A stretch of DNA of 18,958 nt from Pseudomonadota bacterium. Its GTDB lineage: Bacteria > Pseudomonadota > Gammaproteobacteria > Steroidobacterales > Steroidobacteraceae. A model generated the notes under the pieces. It saw nothing but the letters and a program-made list of their open reading frames with translations, ran no database searches and had not been told where the DNA came from. The position numbers and the translations under genes were made by a program. Shown here in pieces: positions 1 to 6,033 of this stretch; the first letter of the stretch is position 1; each line of letters starts with the position of its first letter. Location of the stretch: the NCBI GenBank assembly GCA_028067895.1, contig JAPTUI010000659.1, positions 1 to 18,958 on the forward strand, in the 5' to 3' direction.

Positions 1-450
1 CACGGCCCGCTCGCCAATCCGGCCGACCGCGATCACTGCATCCAGTACATGATGGCCGTGCCGCTGCTGTTCGGGCGCCTCACCGCCGCGGACTACGAGG
101 ACGGTGTGGCGGCCGATCCGCGCATCGATGCGCTGCGGGCGAGGATCCAGTGCGTCGAGGACCCGCAGTTCACCCGCGATTACCTCGATCCTGAGAAGCG
201 CTCGATCGCCAACGCCGTCACGGTGCGTCTGAAGGACGGGCGCGAGCTGCCGGAAGTCGTGGTCGAGTACCCGATCGGCCACCGGCGGAGCCGCACCGAG
301 GGCATTCCGCTGCTGATCGAGAAGTTCCGCCGCAATCTGGCACGGCGGTTTCCGGAGAAGCAGCAGCGTGTGATCGCCGAGCTGTCGCTCGACGAGGACC
401 GGCTCGCGCGCACCCCGGTCCACGAGTATCTCGACCTGTTCGTCATCTGA
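1..450 (+). CDS. prpD: 2-methylcitrate dehydratase, C-terminal part (5' end outside window)
   Basis: This is the last 149 codons of a MmgE/PrpD-family protein, open from base 1 and ending in TGA at 448-450. PrpD dehydrates 2-methylcitrate to 2-methylaconitate in the cytoplasmic methylcitrate cycle, which removes propionyl-CoA. The visible part carries the typical PrpD C-terminal stretch: a GPLANPADRDHCIQYM segment at the very start, then LFGRLTAADYED, DPRIDALR and a final EYLDLFVI. The gene is followed after 11 bases by prpB, so the two form an operon; the citrate synthase partner (prpC) is not visible and may lie upstream. No start, promoter or active-site N-terminal half can be seen. Identification rests on resemblance of the C-terminus to enterobacterial PrpD plus the prpB neighbour; a generic MmgE/PrpD protein is the only alternative. 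Confidence 0.93.
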   Translation, partial: HGPLANPADRDHCIQYMMAVPLLFGRLTAADYEDGVAADPRIDALRARIQCVEDPQFTRDYLDPEKRSIANAVTVRLKDGRELPEVVVEYPIGHRRSRTEGIPLLIEKFRRNLARRFPEKQQRVIAELSLDEDRLARTPVHEYLDLFVI

Positions 451-461
451 GGGCCGCGGCG

Positions 462-1367
462 TTGAGCACGTATCTGATTGGCGCAGATCAGCCCGCCACA
501 CCCGCCGGCGAGCGCTTCCGGGCGCTCGTGCGCCGCGGTCCGATCCTGCCCCTGCCGGGCGCTTACAACGGACTTGCGGCGCTGCAGGCCAAGCGGGCCG
601 GATTCGAGGCGCTGTACCTCTCGGGTGCCGCGATGAGCGCCTCGATGGGTTTGCCTGACCTCGGCATCATCACCGTGGAGGACGTGTGCGGGTTCATCCG
701 CCAGGTGAGCCGCGCCTCGGCGCTGCCGGTGCTGGTCGACGGGGACACCGGATACGGCGAGGCCCTGAACGTGATGCACATGGTGCGCGCGTTCGAGGAC
801 GCCGGTGCGGCCGCCGTGCACATCGAGGACCAGGTGTTGCCGAAGAAGTGCGGCCACCTCAACGACAAACGACTGGTCGCGCCCGAGGAGATGGCCGCCA
901 AGATCGCCGCCGCGGCTCGTGCGCGGCGGCATCTCTACATCATCGCGCGCACCGACGCGGCGGCCAGCGAGGGACTCGACGGTGCGGTGGCGCGGGCCCG
1001 GCGGTATCTCGAGGCCGGTGCCGACGCGATCTTTCCGGAAGCCCTGACCAGCGCGGCGATGTTCCGCGAATTCGCCGCGCGCATCGATGCGCCGCTGCTC
1101 GCGAACATGACCGAGTTCGGCCGCACCCCGTATTTCACGGCCGAAGAGTTCCGCGCCATGGGCTATCGGATGGTGATCTGGCCGGTGAGCGCGCTACGAA
1201 TGGCGGCTAAGGCGCACGAGGAGCTCTACGCGACCATTGCCCGCGAGGGCGGTCCGAAGAGCCTCATCGGCCGCATGCAGACGCGTCAGGAGCTCTACGA
1301 GACGATTGCGTACGCCGACTATGAGACGCTCGATGCGTCGATCGTCAAAAGCGTCGTTCCGAAATGA
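462..1367 (+). CDS. prpB: 2-methylisocitrate lyase
   Basis: A 301-residue protein of the isocitrate lyase/PEP mutase family. It cleaves 2-methylisocitrate to pyruvate and succinate, the last step of the methylcitrate cycle. Visible motifs: SGAAMSASMGLPDLG near residues 54-68, the metal-binding DGDTGYG at 93-99, IEDQ at 121-124, and the lyase signature KKCGH at 128-132 with catalytic Cys130. The C-terminal MQTRQELYETI block also matches PrpB. The Cys signature argues against the related PEP mutases and oxaloacetate decarboxylases. The start used is TTG at 462, with a weak TGAGGG ribosome binding site formed by the prpD stop region 8 bases upstream; no ATG gives a better N-terminus. Length is normal for PrpB (about 295). 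It is co-transcribed with prpD and followed directly by a GC hairpin. Confidence 0.93.
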   Translation: MSTYLIGADQPATPAGERFRALVRRGPILPLPGAYNGLAALQAKRAGFEALYLSGAAMSASMGLPDLGIITVEDVCGFIRQVSRASALPVLVDGDTGYGEALNVMHMVRAFEDAGAAAVHIEDQVLPKKCGHLNDKRLVAPEEMAAKIAAAARARRHLYIIARTDAAASEGLDGAVARARRYLEAGADAIFPEALTSAAMFREFAARIDAPLLANMTEFGRTPYFTAEEFRAMGYRMVIWPVSALRMAAKAHEELYATIAREGGPKSLIGRMQTRQELYETIAYADYETLDASIVKSVVPK

Positions 1368-1372
1368 ATGTC

Positions 1373-1394
1373 GCCCCGCGCCTACGCGCGGGGC
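1373..1394. terminator. GC-rich hairpin after prpB (terminator-like, no U tract)
   Basis: A perfect 9-bp stem (1373-1381 with 1386-1394) around a 4-base CTAC loop begins 5 bases after the prpB stop. No run of T follows on either strand, so intrinsic termination is uncertain. It may act as an mRNA 3' stabiliser or Rho-associated end, and it also lies just past the stop of the small minus-strand ORF at 1404. Confidence 0.55.
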
Positions 1395-1403
1395 CGAACC
1401 GCA

Positions 1404-1490
1404 TTACTCGCTCTTCGAGGCGATGGTGTCGATCGAGTAGCCGATCAGGAGCGCGAAGGTGAGGAGGATCTGAGAAGCGGCAATGACCAT
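1404..1490 (-). CDS. candidate 28-residue single-pass membrane protein
   Basis: Minus-strand ORF of 28 codons. It starts at ATG (1490-1488) and stops at TAA (1406-1404). An AAAGGAAG Shine-Dalgarno lies 8 bases before the ATG, among the better ribosome sites in the window. The product has a hydrophobic core from about residue 2 to 22 (VIAASQILLTFALLIGYSI) and a short polar tail ending DTIASKSE, as expected of a tiny inner-membrane protein that may associate with a larger complex. The frame stays open upstream for 43 more codons but that part is basic, low-hydrophobicity and unrelated in composition, so the internal start is preferred. It is convergent with prpB and divergent from slyD. I do not recognise the family; conservation in relatives would decide whether it is real. 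Confidence 0.5.
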   Translation of the reverse strand: MVIAASQILLTFALLIGYSIDTIASKSE

Positions 1491-1499
1491 GTGTTTCTT

Positions 1500-1541
1500 C
1501 CTTTGGATTAACCAGCGCGCGCAAGTGTAGAGATCCAAAGG
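1500..1541 (-). promoter_or_regulatory. inverted repeat able to mask the ribosome site of the 28-residue ORF
   Basis: A perfect 9-bp inverted repeat, CCTTTGGAT (1500-1508) and ATCCAAAGG (1533-1541), with 24 bases between. In a minus-strand transcript the downstream arm includes the AAGG of the Shine-Dalgarno, so pairing would hide it. A -10-like TACACT (1529-1524 on the minus strand) lies between the arms; if that is the promoter, the upstream arm would not be transcribed and the repeat would instead be a DNA operator. Confidence 0.45.
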
Positions 1542-1561
1542 TGCTGCGACATGTCCATCGC

Positions 1562-1575
1562 GGGGGTGCACCCCC
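1562..1575. repeat. perfect 14-bp palindrome GGGGGTGCACCCCC
   Basis: An exact dyad located between the divergent 28-residue ORF and slyD. It could be an operator or the foot of a short hairpin; an 8-bp palindrome GACATGTC sits nearby at 1548-1555. Function unknown, and short GC palindromes are not rare in GC-rich DNA. Confidence 0.35.
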
Positions 1576-1656
1576 TGTACAGCGCGGGGGCGGTGCGCGT
1601 ATTCCTTTCGGTAGAGCAACGCGCCCCCCGACGTGACGCAGCCCCGCTCCGCGCGC

Positions 1657-1662
1657 TAGAAT
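1657..1662 (+). promoter_or_regulatory. probable -10 element of slyD
   Basis: TAGAAT lies 64 bases before the slyD ATG. A weak -35 (GTGACG, 1633-1638) sits 18 bases upstream. A start near 1669 would give a leader of about 58 bases that contains the GGAG ribosome site at 1715-1718. Confidence 0.45.
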
Positions 1663-1726
1663 TCAGGCCATTCGCGCAGATCCCCTGCGCCGTTTCCCCT
1701 CTTCAAGCACTCCCGGAGCCCCTTCG

Positions 1727-2212
1727 ATGGCCATTGGCACAGATTCCGTCGTCAGCATTCACTACACCCTCAAAGACGACACCGGCACGGTCATCGACCG
1801 CTCGGAAGCCGGCGAGCCGCTCGCCTACCTGCACGGTCACGGCAACCTCATCCCGGGCCTGGAGCAGGAACTGACGGGCAAGAATTCAGGCGACGAGCTC
1901 TCCGTCACGGTGCCGCCTGCGCAAGGCTACGGTGAGTATGACCAGGGTCTCGTCCAGAACGTCCCGCGCCGGGCGCTGCGTGGGATCAAGGATGTGAAGA
2001 TCGGAATGCGCCTGCATGCGCAGAGCCCTGAAGGGACCCAAGCCGTCACGGTGACCAAGATCCTCGGCGACATGGTGACCCTCGACGGCAACCACCCGCT
2101 GGCGGGCAAGAGCCTGCACTTCGAGGTGCGAATCGAAGACGTGCGGGCCGCTACCGAGGAAGAACTCTCTCACGGTCACGTGCACGGACCGCACGGCCAC
2201 CACGATCACTGA
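1727..2212 (+). CDS. slyD: FKBP-type peptidyl-prolyl isomerase, SlyD-like, with His-rich tail
   Basis: A 161-residue cytoplasmic prolyl cis-trans isomerase and chaperone that in known relatives also delivers nickel to hydrogenase or urease. The N-terminal FKBP half (residues 1-70) shows SIHYTLKDDTGTVID, LAYLHGHGNLIPGLEQ and the PAQGYGEYD motif; the insert-in-flap domain occupies about 70-125, and the FKBP strand resumes at GNHPLAGKSLHFEVRIEDV. The tail from residue 149 is His-rich (GHVHGPHGHHDH), the metal-binding extension typical of SlyD, though short and without the cysteines seen in E. coli. A GGAG ribosome site lies 8 bases before the ATG. It is a stand-alone gene convergent with the oxygenase gene. 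Confidence in the family is high; nickel delivery is inferred. Confidence 0.93.
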   Translation: MAIGTDSVVSIHYTLKDDTGTVIDRSEAGEPLAYLHGHGNLIPGLEQELTGKNSGDELSVTVPPAQGYGEYDQGLVQNVPRRALRGIKDVKIGMRLHAQSPEGTQAVTVTKILGDMVTLDGNHPLAGKSLHFEVRIEDVRAATEEELSHGHVHGPHGHHDH

Positions 2213-2231
2213 GCGGAAGTTCCCGGTGAAT

Positions 2232-2254
2232 GCCGGCGCGTGCTGTGCGCCGGC
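2232..2254. terminator. hairpin between convergent slyD and oxygenase gene
   Basis: A perfect 8-bp stem, GCCGGCGC (2232-2239) with GCGCCGGC (2247-2254), and a 7-base loop, 19 bases after the slyD stop. No T run follows, so it is a terminator-like rather than canonical structure. The remaining bases to 2342 show nothing else I can support. Confidence 0.45.
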
Positions 2255-2342
2255 GACACTGCGTCACTGCCGCACTGAACGGGACATCGGAAGACTCTAG
2301 CGGGCTGTCGATCGCGTGCGCAGCGTGGCTGCGGCGCAGGCT

Positions 2343-2951
2343 TCAGAACCACCCATAATTGAAGCTGATGCTGATGCGCTCGCCGGCCGGGTTGGCCGGG
2401 ACCTCGTGGCGCAACCAGCTCTCGAACAGCACGACGCTGCCGGCGGCCGCCGGGATCTCGACCCAAGGCCGGTTGGCGCGGCTCGCACTGCGACGCCGCG
2501 GCGGCGCGGCCATCATCCGCTCGAGGCGCGGATCCTCCAGCTTCAAAGCCGCGCAGCCGCGCGGGGTCTTCAGATAGTACGTGCCACTGATCGTCGCGAG
2601 CGGGTGCAAGTGCAGCCCGTGCGCGGTACCGCGCGGCATGATGTTTACCCAGCAGTCGGTCATGCTGAGCGCCCGGCCGGTCAGATCGAGCTCGAGCGCG
2701 CGGGCGAACGCCGCCACGTGCGGATCGATCGCGCGCTCCAGCGCCGCGAACGTCGGTGAGAGCTGGTGCATTCGGAACGCCGAGCCGTACGAGGTATAGC
2801 CGCCCGGATAATTCTTCGCCGACCAGCGCCGTCCGCCCGCATCATCCAGCTGCAGCTGCCGGCATTCGCGCAGCAGCCGCGGCCCGAGCCGGGCCGCGGC
2901 TGGCACTCGCCGGGCGTAGATCACCGTCGGAAACAGTCGCTGAAGACTCAT
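2343..2951 (-). CDS. putative 2-oxoglutarate/Fe(II)-dependent oxygenase family protein
   Basis: A 202-residue protein resembling the bacterial and phage 2OG-Fe(II) oxygenase family described as TIGR02466/PF13759. It begins LFPTVIYARRVP, as members of this family usually do. Candidate iron ligands lie in HGLHLHP (His111/114/116), followed by ISGTYYLKTP. Later come His182 in RHEVPANPAGERISISFNYGW and Arg192, a likely 2-oxoglutarate contact. The substrate is unknown. I chose ATG at 2951-2949 over a TTG at 2972 because the N-terminus then matches the family and because a TATACT hexamer sits 6 bases upstream. No Shine-Dalgarno is present. The gene starts 24 bases after the aceA stop, on the same strand, so it may be read from the aceB-aceA transcript as well as its own promoter. 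Confidence 0.8.
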   Translation of the reverse strand: MSLQRLFPTVIYARRVPAAARLGPRLLRECRQLQLDDAGGRRWSAKNYPGGYTSYGSAFRMHQLSPTFAALERAIDPHVAAFARALELDLTGRALSMTDCWVNIMPRGTAHGLHLHPLATISGTYYLKTPRGCAALKLEDPRLERMMAAPPRRRSASRANRPWVEIPAAAGSVVLFESWLRHEVPANPAGERISISFNYGWF

Positions 2952-2957
2952 CCGACG

Positions 2958-2963
2958 AGTATA
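2958..2963 (-). promoter_or_regulatory. -10-like TATACT just before the oxygenase start
   Basis: TATACT on the minus strand is 6 bases before the ATG at 2951, so transcription would start at or beside the start codon (leaderless). No convincing -35 is visible in the aceA 3' end. Confidence 0.45.
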
Positions 2964-2975
2964 TCGACACAACGC

Positions 2976-4274
2976 TCAGCCGGTGGCGAACTGCTGCGCC
3001 TCCGTGCTGCCGGCCAGCGCCTCGAGCGAGGACGTCCCGCCCGTGATGGCCTGCGTCAGCTCATCGAAATAGCCGGCGCCGACTTCGCGCTGATGGCGCG
3101 TTGCGCTATATCCATGCCGCTCGGCGGCAAACTCCGCCTCCTGCAGCTCGACGTAGGCAGCCATCTGCCGATCCCGGTAGCCGCGCGCCAGCTCGAACAT
3201 CGAGAAGTTCAGGGCATGGAACCCCGCCAGCGTGATGAACTGGAACCGGTAGCCCATGGCGCCGAGCTCGCGTTGAAAGCGCGCGATGGTCCCGTCATCG
3301 AGCTTGCGCTTCCAGTTGAACGACGGGGAGCAGTTGTACGCGAGCAGCTTGTCGGGGAAGCGACGGTGCACCGCTTCGGCGAAGCGGCGGGCCTCCTCGA
3401 GATCGGGCTTGGCCGTCTCGCACCACACCAGATCCGCATAGGGGGCATACGCCAGCGCTCGGGCGATCGCCTGCTCGAGGCCGGCACGGACATGGAAGAA
3501 CCCCTCGGCGGTGCGGCCGCGCGCCGTATCGATGAACGGCCGGTCGCGCTCATCGACGTCCGCGGTGAGGAGCTTGGCCCCTTCCGCATCGGTCCGCGCG
3601 ACGAGCACGGTCGGCACGTTGCACACGTCGGCAGCGAGCCGGGCCGCGAGCAGCTTGTTGATCGCTTCCTGGGTCGGGACGAGCACCTTGCCACCCATGT
3701 GGCCGCACTTCTTCGCCGAAGACAGCTGATCCTCGAAGTGCGCACCGGCCGCGCCCGCCTCGATCAGCTGCTTCATCAGCTCGAACGCGTTCAACACGCC
3801 ACCGAAGCCGGCCTCGGCATCGGCGACGATCGGCTTCAGCCAGTCGATGCCGTCATGGCCTTCTGCGTGGTCGATCTGGTCGGCGCGCCGCAGTGCCGAG
3901 TTGATGCGCCGCACCACCGCCGGCACCGAATCGGACGGATAGAGCGACTGATCGGGGTACATCTGCCCGGCGAGATTCGCATCGGCGGCCACCTGCCAGC
4001 CCGACAGATAGATCGCATCGAGCCCGGCCTTGACCTGCTGCATGGCCTGATTGCCGGTGAGTGCTCCGAGTGCATTGACGAACGACCGCTCGTTGAGCAT
4101 CCGCCAGAGTTTCTCGGCGGTCTGGCGCGCCAGCGAGTGTTCGATGGCGATCGTACCGCGCAAGCGCACCACGTCCTCGGGTTGATAGGCGCGCTCGATA
4201 CCGCGCCAACGGGGAGAGTCTTGCCACGACCGGCGCAGCTCTTGTGCGCTCGGCAACAGGTCATCGGGTCTCAT
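2976..4274 (-). CDS. aceA: isocitrate lyase
   Basis: A 432-residue isocitrate lyase (E. coli AceA has 434). It splits isocitrate to glyoxylate and succinate, the first step of the glyoxylate shunt, allowing growth on acetate, fatty acids and other C2 sources. Visible motifs: YLSGWQVAADAN at 89-100, the metal-site ADAEAGFGG at 151-159, HFEDQ at 179-183, the signature KKCGHMGGK at 188-196 with catalytic Cys190, and the NCSPSFNWK active-site loop. The start ATG at 4274 is supported by GGAGGA 6 bases upstream. It follows aceB after 18 bases on the same strand, so the operon order is aceB-aceA as in E. coli, without an aceK visible. Expression is expected from the promoter before aceB. The family also includes methylisocitrate lyases, but size and neighbours favour AceA. 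Confidence 0.96.
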   Translation of the reverse strand: MRPDDLLPSAQELRRSWQDSPRWRGIERAYQPEDVVRLRGTIAIEHSLARQTAEKLWRMLNERSFVNALGALTGNQAMQQVKAGLDAIYLSGWQVAADANLAGQMYPDQSLYPSDSVPAVVRRINSALRRADQIDHAEGHDGIDWLKPIVADAEAGFGGVLNAFELMKQLIEAGAAGAHFEDQLSSAKKCGHMGGKVLVPTQEAINKLLAARLAADVCNVPTVLVARTDAEGAKLLTADVDERDRPFIDTARGRTAEGFFHVRAGLEQAIARALAYAPYADLVWCETAKPDLEEARRFAEAVHRRFPDKLLAYNCSPSFNWKRKLDDGTIARFQRELGAMGYRFQFITLAGFHALNFSMFELARGYRDRQMAAYVELQEAEFAAERHGYSATRHQREVGAGYFDELTQAITGGTSSLEALAGSTEAQQFATG

Positions 4275-4292
4275 ACTCGGTCCTCCAGGGCG

Positions 4293-5936
4293 TCAGTCGA
4301 TCAGTTCGTAGGCGGGCAGGGTGAGAAATTCATCGAAGGTGTCTTGCTCGATCATTTGCTGCAGCAGGCGCGCGGCACTCGGAAACACGCCCTGAAGCAG
4401 GCGCACCGGGCCGACCTCGACGTGAATGCGCTCGAGCTCCTCGGCGAACAGCCGATCCATCCGCGGTGGCGTCAGAGGGACCCCGTCGCTGGTGCAGGCA
4501 CCGTGACGTAGCCATTGCCACAGCTGCGCTCGGCAGATTTCCGCGGTGGCCGCATCCTCCATGAGGTTGTAGAGCGGCACGCAGCCGTTGCCGCGCAGCC
4601 AGGCCTCCAGATACTGCACGCCGACCCGGATGTTGGTTCGAACTCCCTCCTCGGTAATGTTCCCGGCGGGCACCCGCAGCAGATCCTCGCGGCGCACGCG
4701 CACGTCCTCGCGCGCGACAGTGAGCTGGTTCGGACCGTGCATCACCGCATCGAATGCCGCGCGTGCAATCGGCGCGAGCCCCGGATGCGCGATCCAGGTG
4801 CCGTCGTGCCCGGCTTTCGCCTCGCGCAGTTTGTCGGCGCGAACCCGCTCCATGGCGAGCGCGTTCGCCTGCGCATCGCGCACCGGAATCTGTGCGGCCA
4901 TGCCGCCCATGGCATGTGCACCGCGACGGTGGCAGGTGCGGATCAGCAGATCCACGTAGGACTTCAGAAAGTGCCGCTCCATCGTCACCTGGGCGCGATC
5001 GGGCAGGACACACTCGCTGCGTCCGCGCAGCTTCTTGATGAAGCTGAAGATGTAGTCCCAGCGGCCACAGTTCAGGCCCACGATGTAATCGCGCAGCTCG
5101 AAGAGGATCTCGTCCATCTCGAAGGCCGCCGGCAACGTCTCGATCAGCACGGTGACCTTGATCGTGCCGTGCTTAAGACCGAGCGTTGCCTCGGCACTCG
5201 CGAAGACCTCGGCCCACAGCCGCGCCTCGAGATGACTCTCGAGCTTCGGCAGATAGAAGTACGGGCCGGTGCCGGCACGCGCCAGGCCTTCGTGGTTGCG
5301 CGCCAGGTAGAGCGCGAAATCGAACAGTGCACCGGAGACCGCCTCGCCGTCGATGCACACGTGCTTCTCCGGCAGATGCCAGCCGCGCGGCCGCACGATC
5401 AGCGTTGCGCGCCGTTCAGCGAGGCGGTAGTCCTTGCCGCTTGCTGGATCGACGTAGCTGATGGTGCCGTCGATGGCATCGGCGAGGTTGATCTGCCCCT
5501 GGATCAGGTTGTGCCAGGTGGGGCTGCAGGAATCCTCGAAATCCGCCATGAACGCGCACACCGGCGCGTTCAGCGCGTTGATGATCATTTTGCGCTCGAC
5601 CGGACCGGTGATCTCCACGCGCCGGTCGAGCAGATCGTGCGGCACCGACGCAATGCGCCAGTCCGCGCGGCGCACCGTCTCGGTCTGCGGCAGGAAGTCC
5701 GGCAGCATCCCGCTGTCGAACTCGCGCTGACGCTCGGCACGCGCGCCGAGCAGCTCGAGCCGTCGCGGATTGAAACGCCGGTGCAGTCGCGCCAGCAGCT
5801 CTAGCGCGCCGGGCGTGAGCACCTCCGGGGCGCGTGCAATGCCGGTGGGAGCGACCCGCAGCGCGGGCGTCTCGCCCTGCGCTGCCGGGGACCGGATCGA
5901 TCGGGTTTGAGCTGCAGTGTTCATGGGAGCGAGCAT
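4293..5936 (-). CDS. aceB: malate synthase A
   Basis: A 547-residue malate synthase of the A type (E. coli AceB 533). It condenses glyoxylate with acetyl-CoA to malate. The family signature spans residues 283-298 (RDYIVGLNCGRWDYIF). RPRGWHLPEKH lies at 182-192, and the NLMEDAATAEI motif near 458-467 contains Asp461, the probable catalytic base. The C-terminus FLTLPAYELID is typical. ATG at 5936 is used, with a G-rich stretch just upstream; an in-frame ATG at 5924 would shorten the protein by 4 residues and cannot be excluded. It is the first gene of the aceB-aceA operon and is divergent from the RamB/PrpR-like regulator, with overlapping promoters in the 97 bases between the coding starts. 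Confidence 0.96.
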   Translation of the reverse strand: MLAPMNTAAQTRSIRSPAAQGETPALRVAPTGIARAPEVLTPGALELLARLHRRFNPRRLELLGARAERQREFDSGMLPDFLPQTETVRRADWRIASVPHDLLDRRVEITGPVERKMIINALNAPVCAFMADFEDSCSPTWHNLIQGQINLADAIDGTISYVDPASGKDYRLAERRATLIVRPRGWHLPEKHVCIDGEAVSGALFDFALYLARNHEGLARAGTGPYFYLPKLESHLEARLWAEVFASAEATLGLKHGTIKVTVLIETLPAAFEMDEILFELRDYIVGLNCGRWDYIFSFIKKLRGRSECVLPDRAQVTMERHFLKSYVDLLIRTCHRRGAHAMGGMAAQIPVRDAQANALAMERVRADKLREAKAGHDGTWIAHPGLAPIARAAFDAVMHGPNQLTVAREDVRVRREDLLRVPAGNITEEGVRTNIRVGVQYLEAWLRGNGCVPLYNLMEDAATAEICRAQLWQWLRHGACTSDGVPLTPPRMDRLFAEELERIHVEVGPVRLLQGVFPSAARLLQQMIEQDTFDEFLTLPAYELID

Positions 5937-5955
5937 AGCCCCCAGGATGTGCAGA

Positions 5956-5984
5956 ATTTGACTATAGAAACTTCACATTGTTAA
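5956..5984 (-). promoter_or_regulatory. probable promoter of aceB-aceA
   Basis: On the minus strand, TTAACA (5984-5979) and TCAAAT (5961-5956) are separated by exactly 17 bases. The predicted start is near 5949, giving a leader of about a dozen bases before the aceB ATG. The element overlaps the divergent regulator promoter almost completely, in an AT-rich island unlike the surrounding DNA. Confidence 0.55.
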
Positions 5985-5986
5985 TT
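5958..5986 (+). promoter_or_regulatory. probable promoter of the RamB/PrpR-like regulator
   Basis: TTGACT (5958-5963) and TTAATT (5981-5986) with a 17-base spacer form the best sigma-70-like match in the window. The direct repeat TTCACA occurs at 5972-5977 and 5986-5991, 14 bases apart, one copy in the spacer and one at the -10, so a bound regulator would block both divergent promoters. Confidence 0.65.
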
Positions 5987-6033
5987 TCACAGATGCGGGC
6001 AATGTGCCCGCGCGTATCCGCCCAGGTGCCGCC

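Noticed and set aside
209..211. Gly-Glu-Gly instead of Gly-Asp-Gly in the BkdA1 cofactor motif (residues 209-211) as a sign of inactivity
   Set aside because: Branched-chain E1 alpha subunits such as the mammalian one also use GEG at this place, so the residue is compatible with activity.
1407..1619. 71-codon version of the micro-ORF starting at 1619
   Set aside because: The first 43 codons are basic and unrelated to the hydrophobic part, and the strong ribosome site is directly before the internal ATG at 1490.
2766..4511. 581-codon plus-strand open frame opposite aceA and the oxygenase gene
   Set aside because: It lies antisense to clearly identified genes, has no family resemblance, and arises from codon bias in GC-rich DNA.
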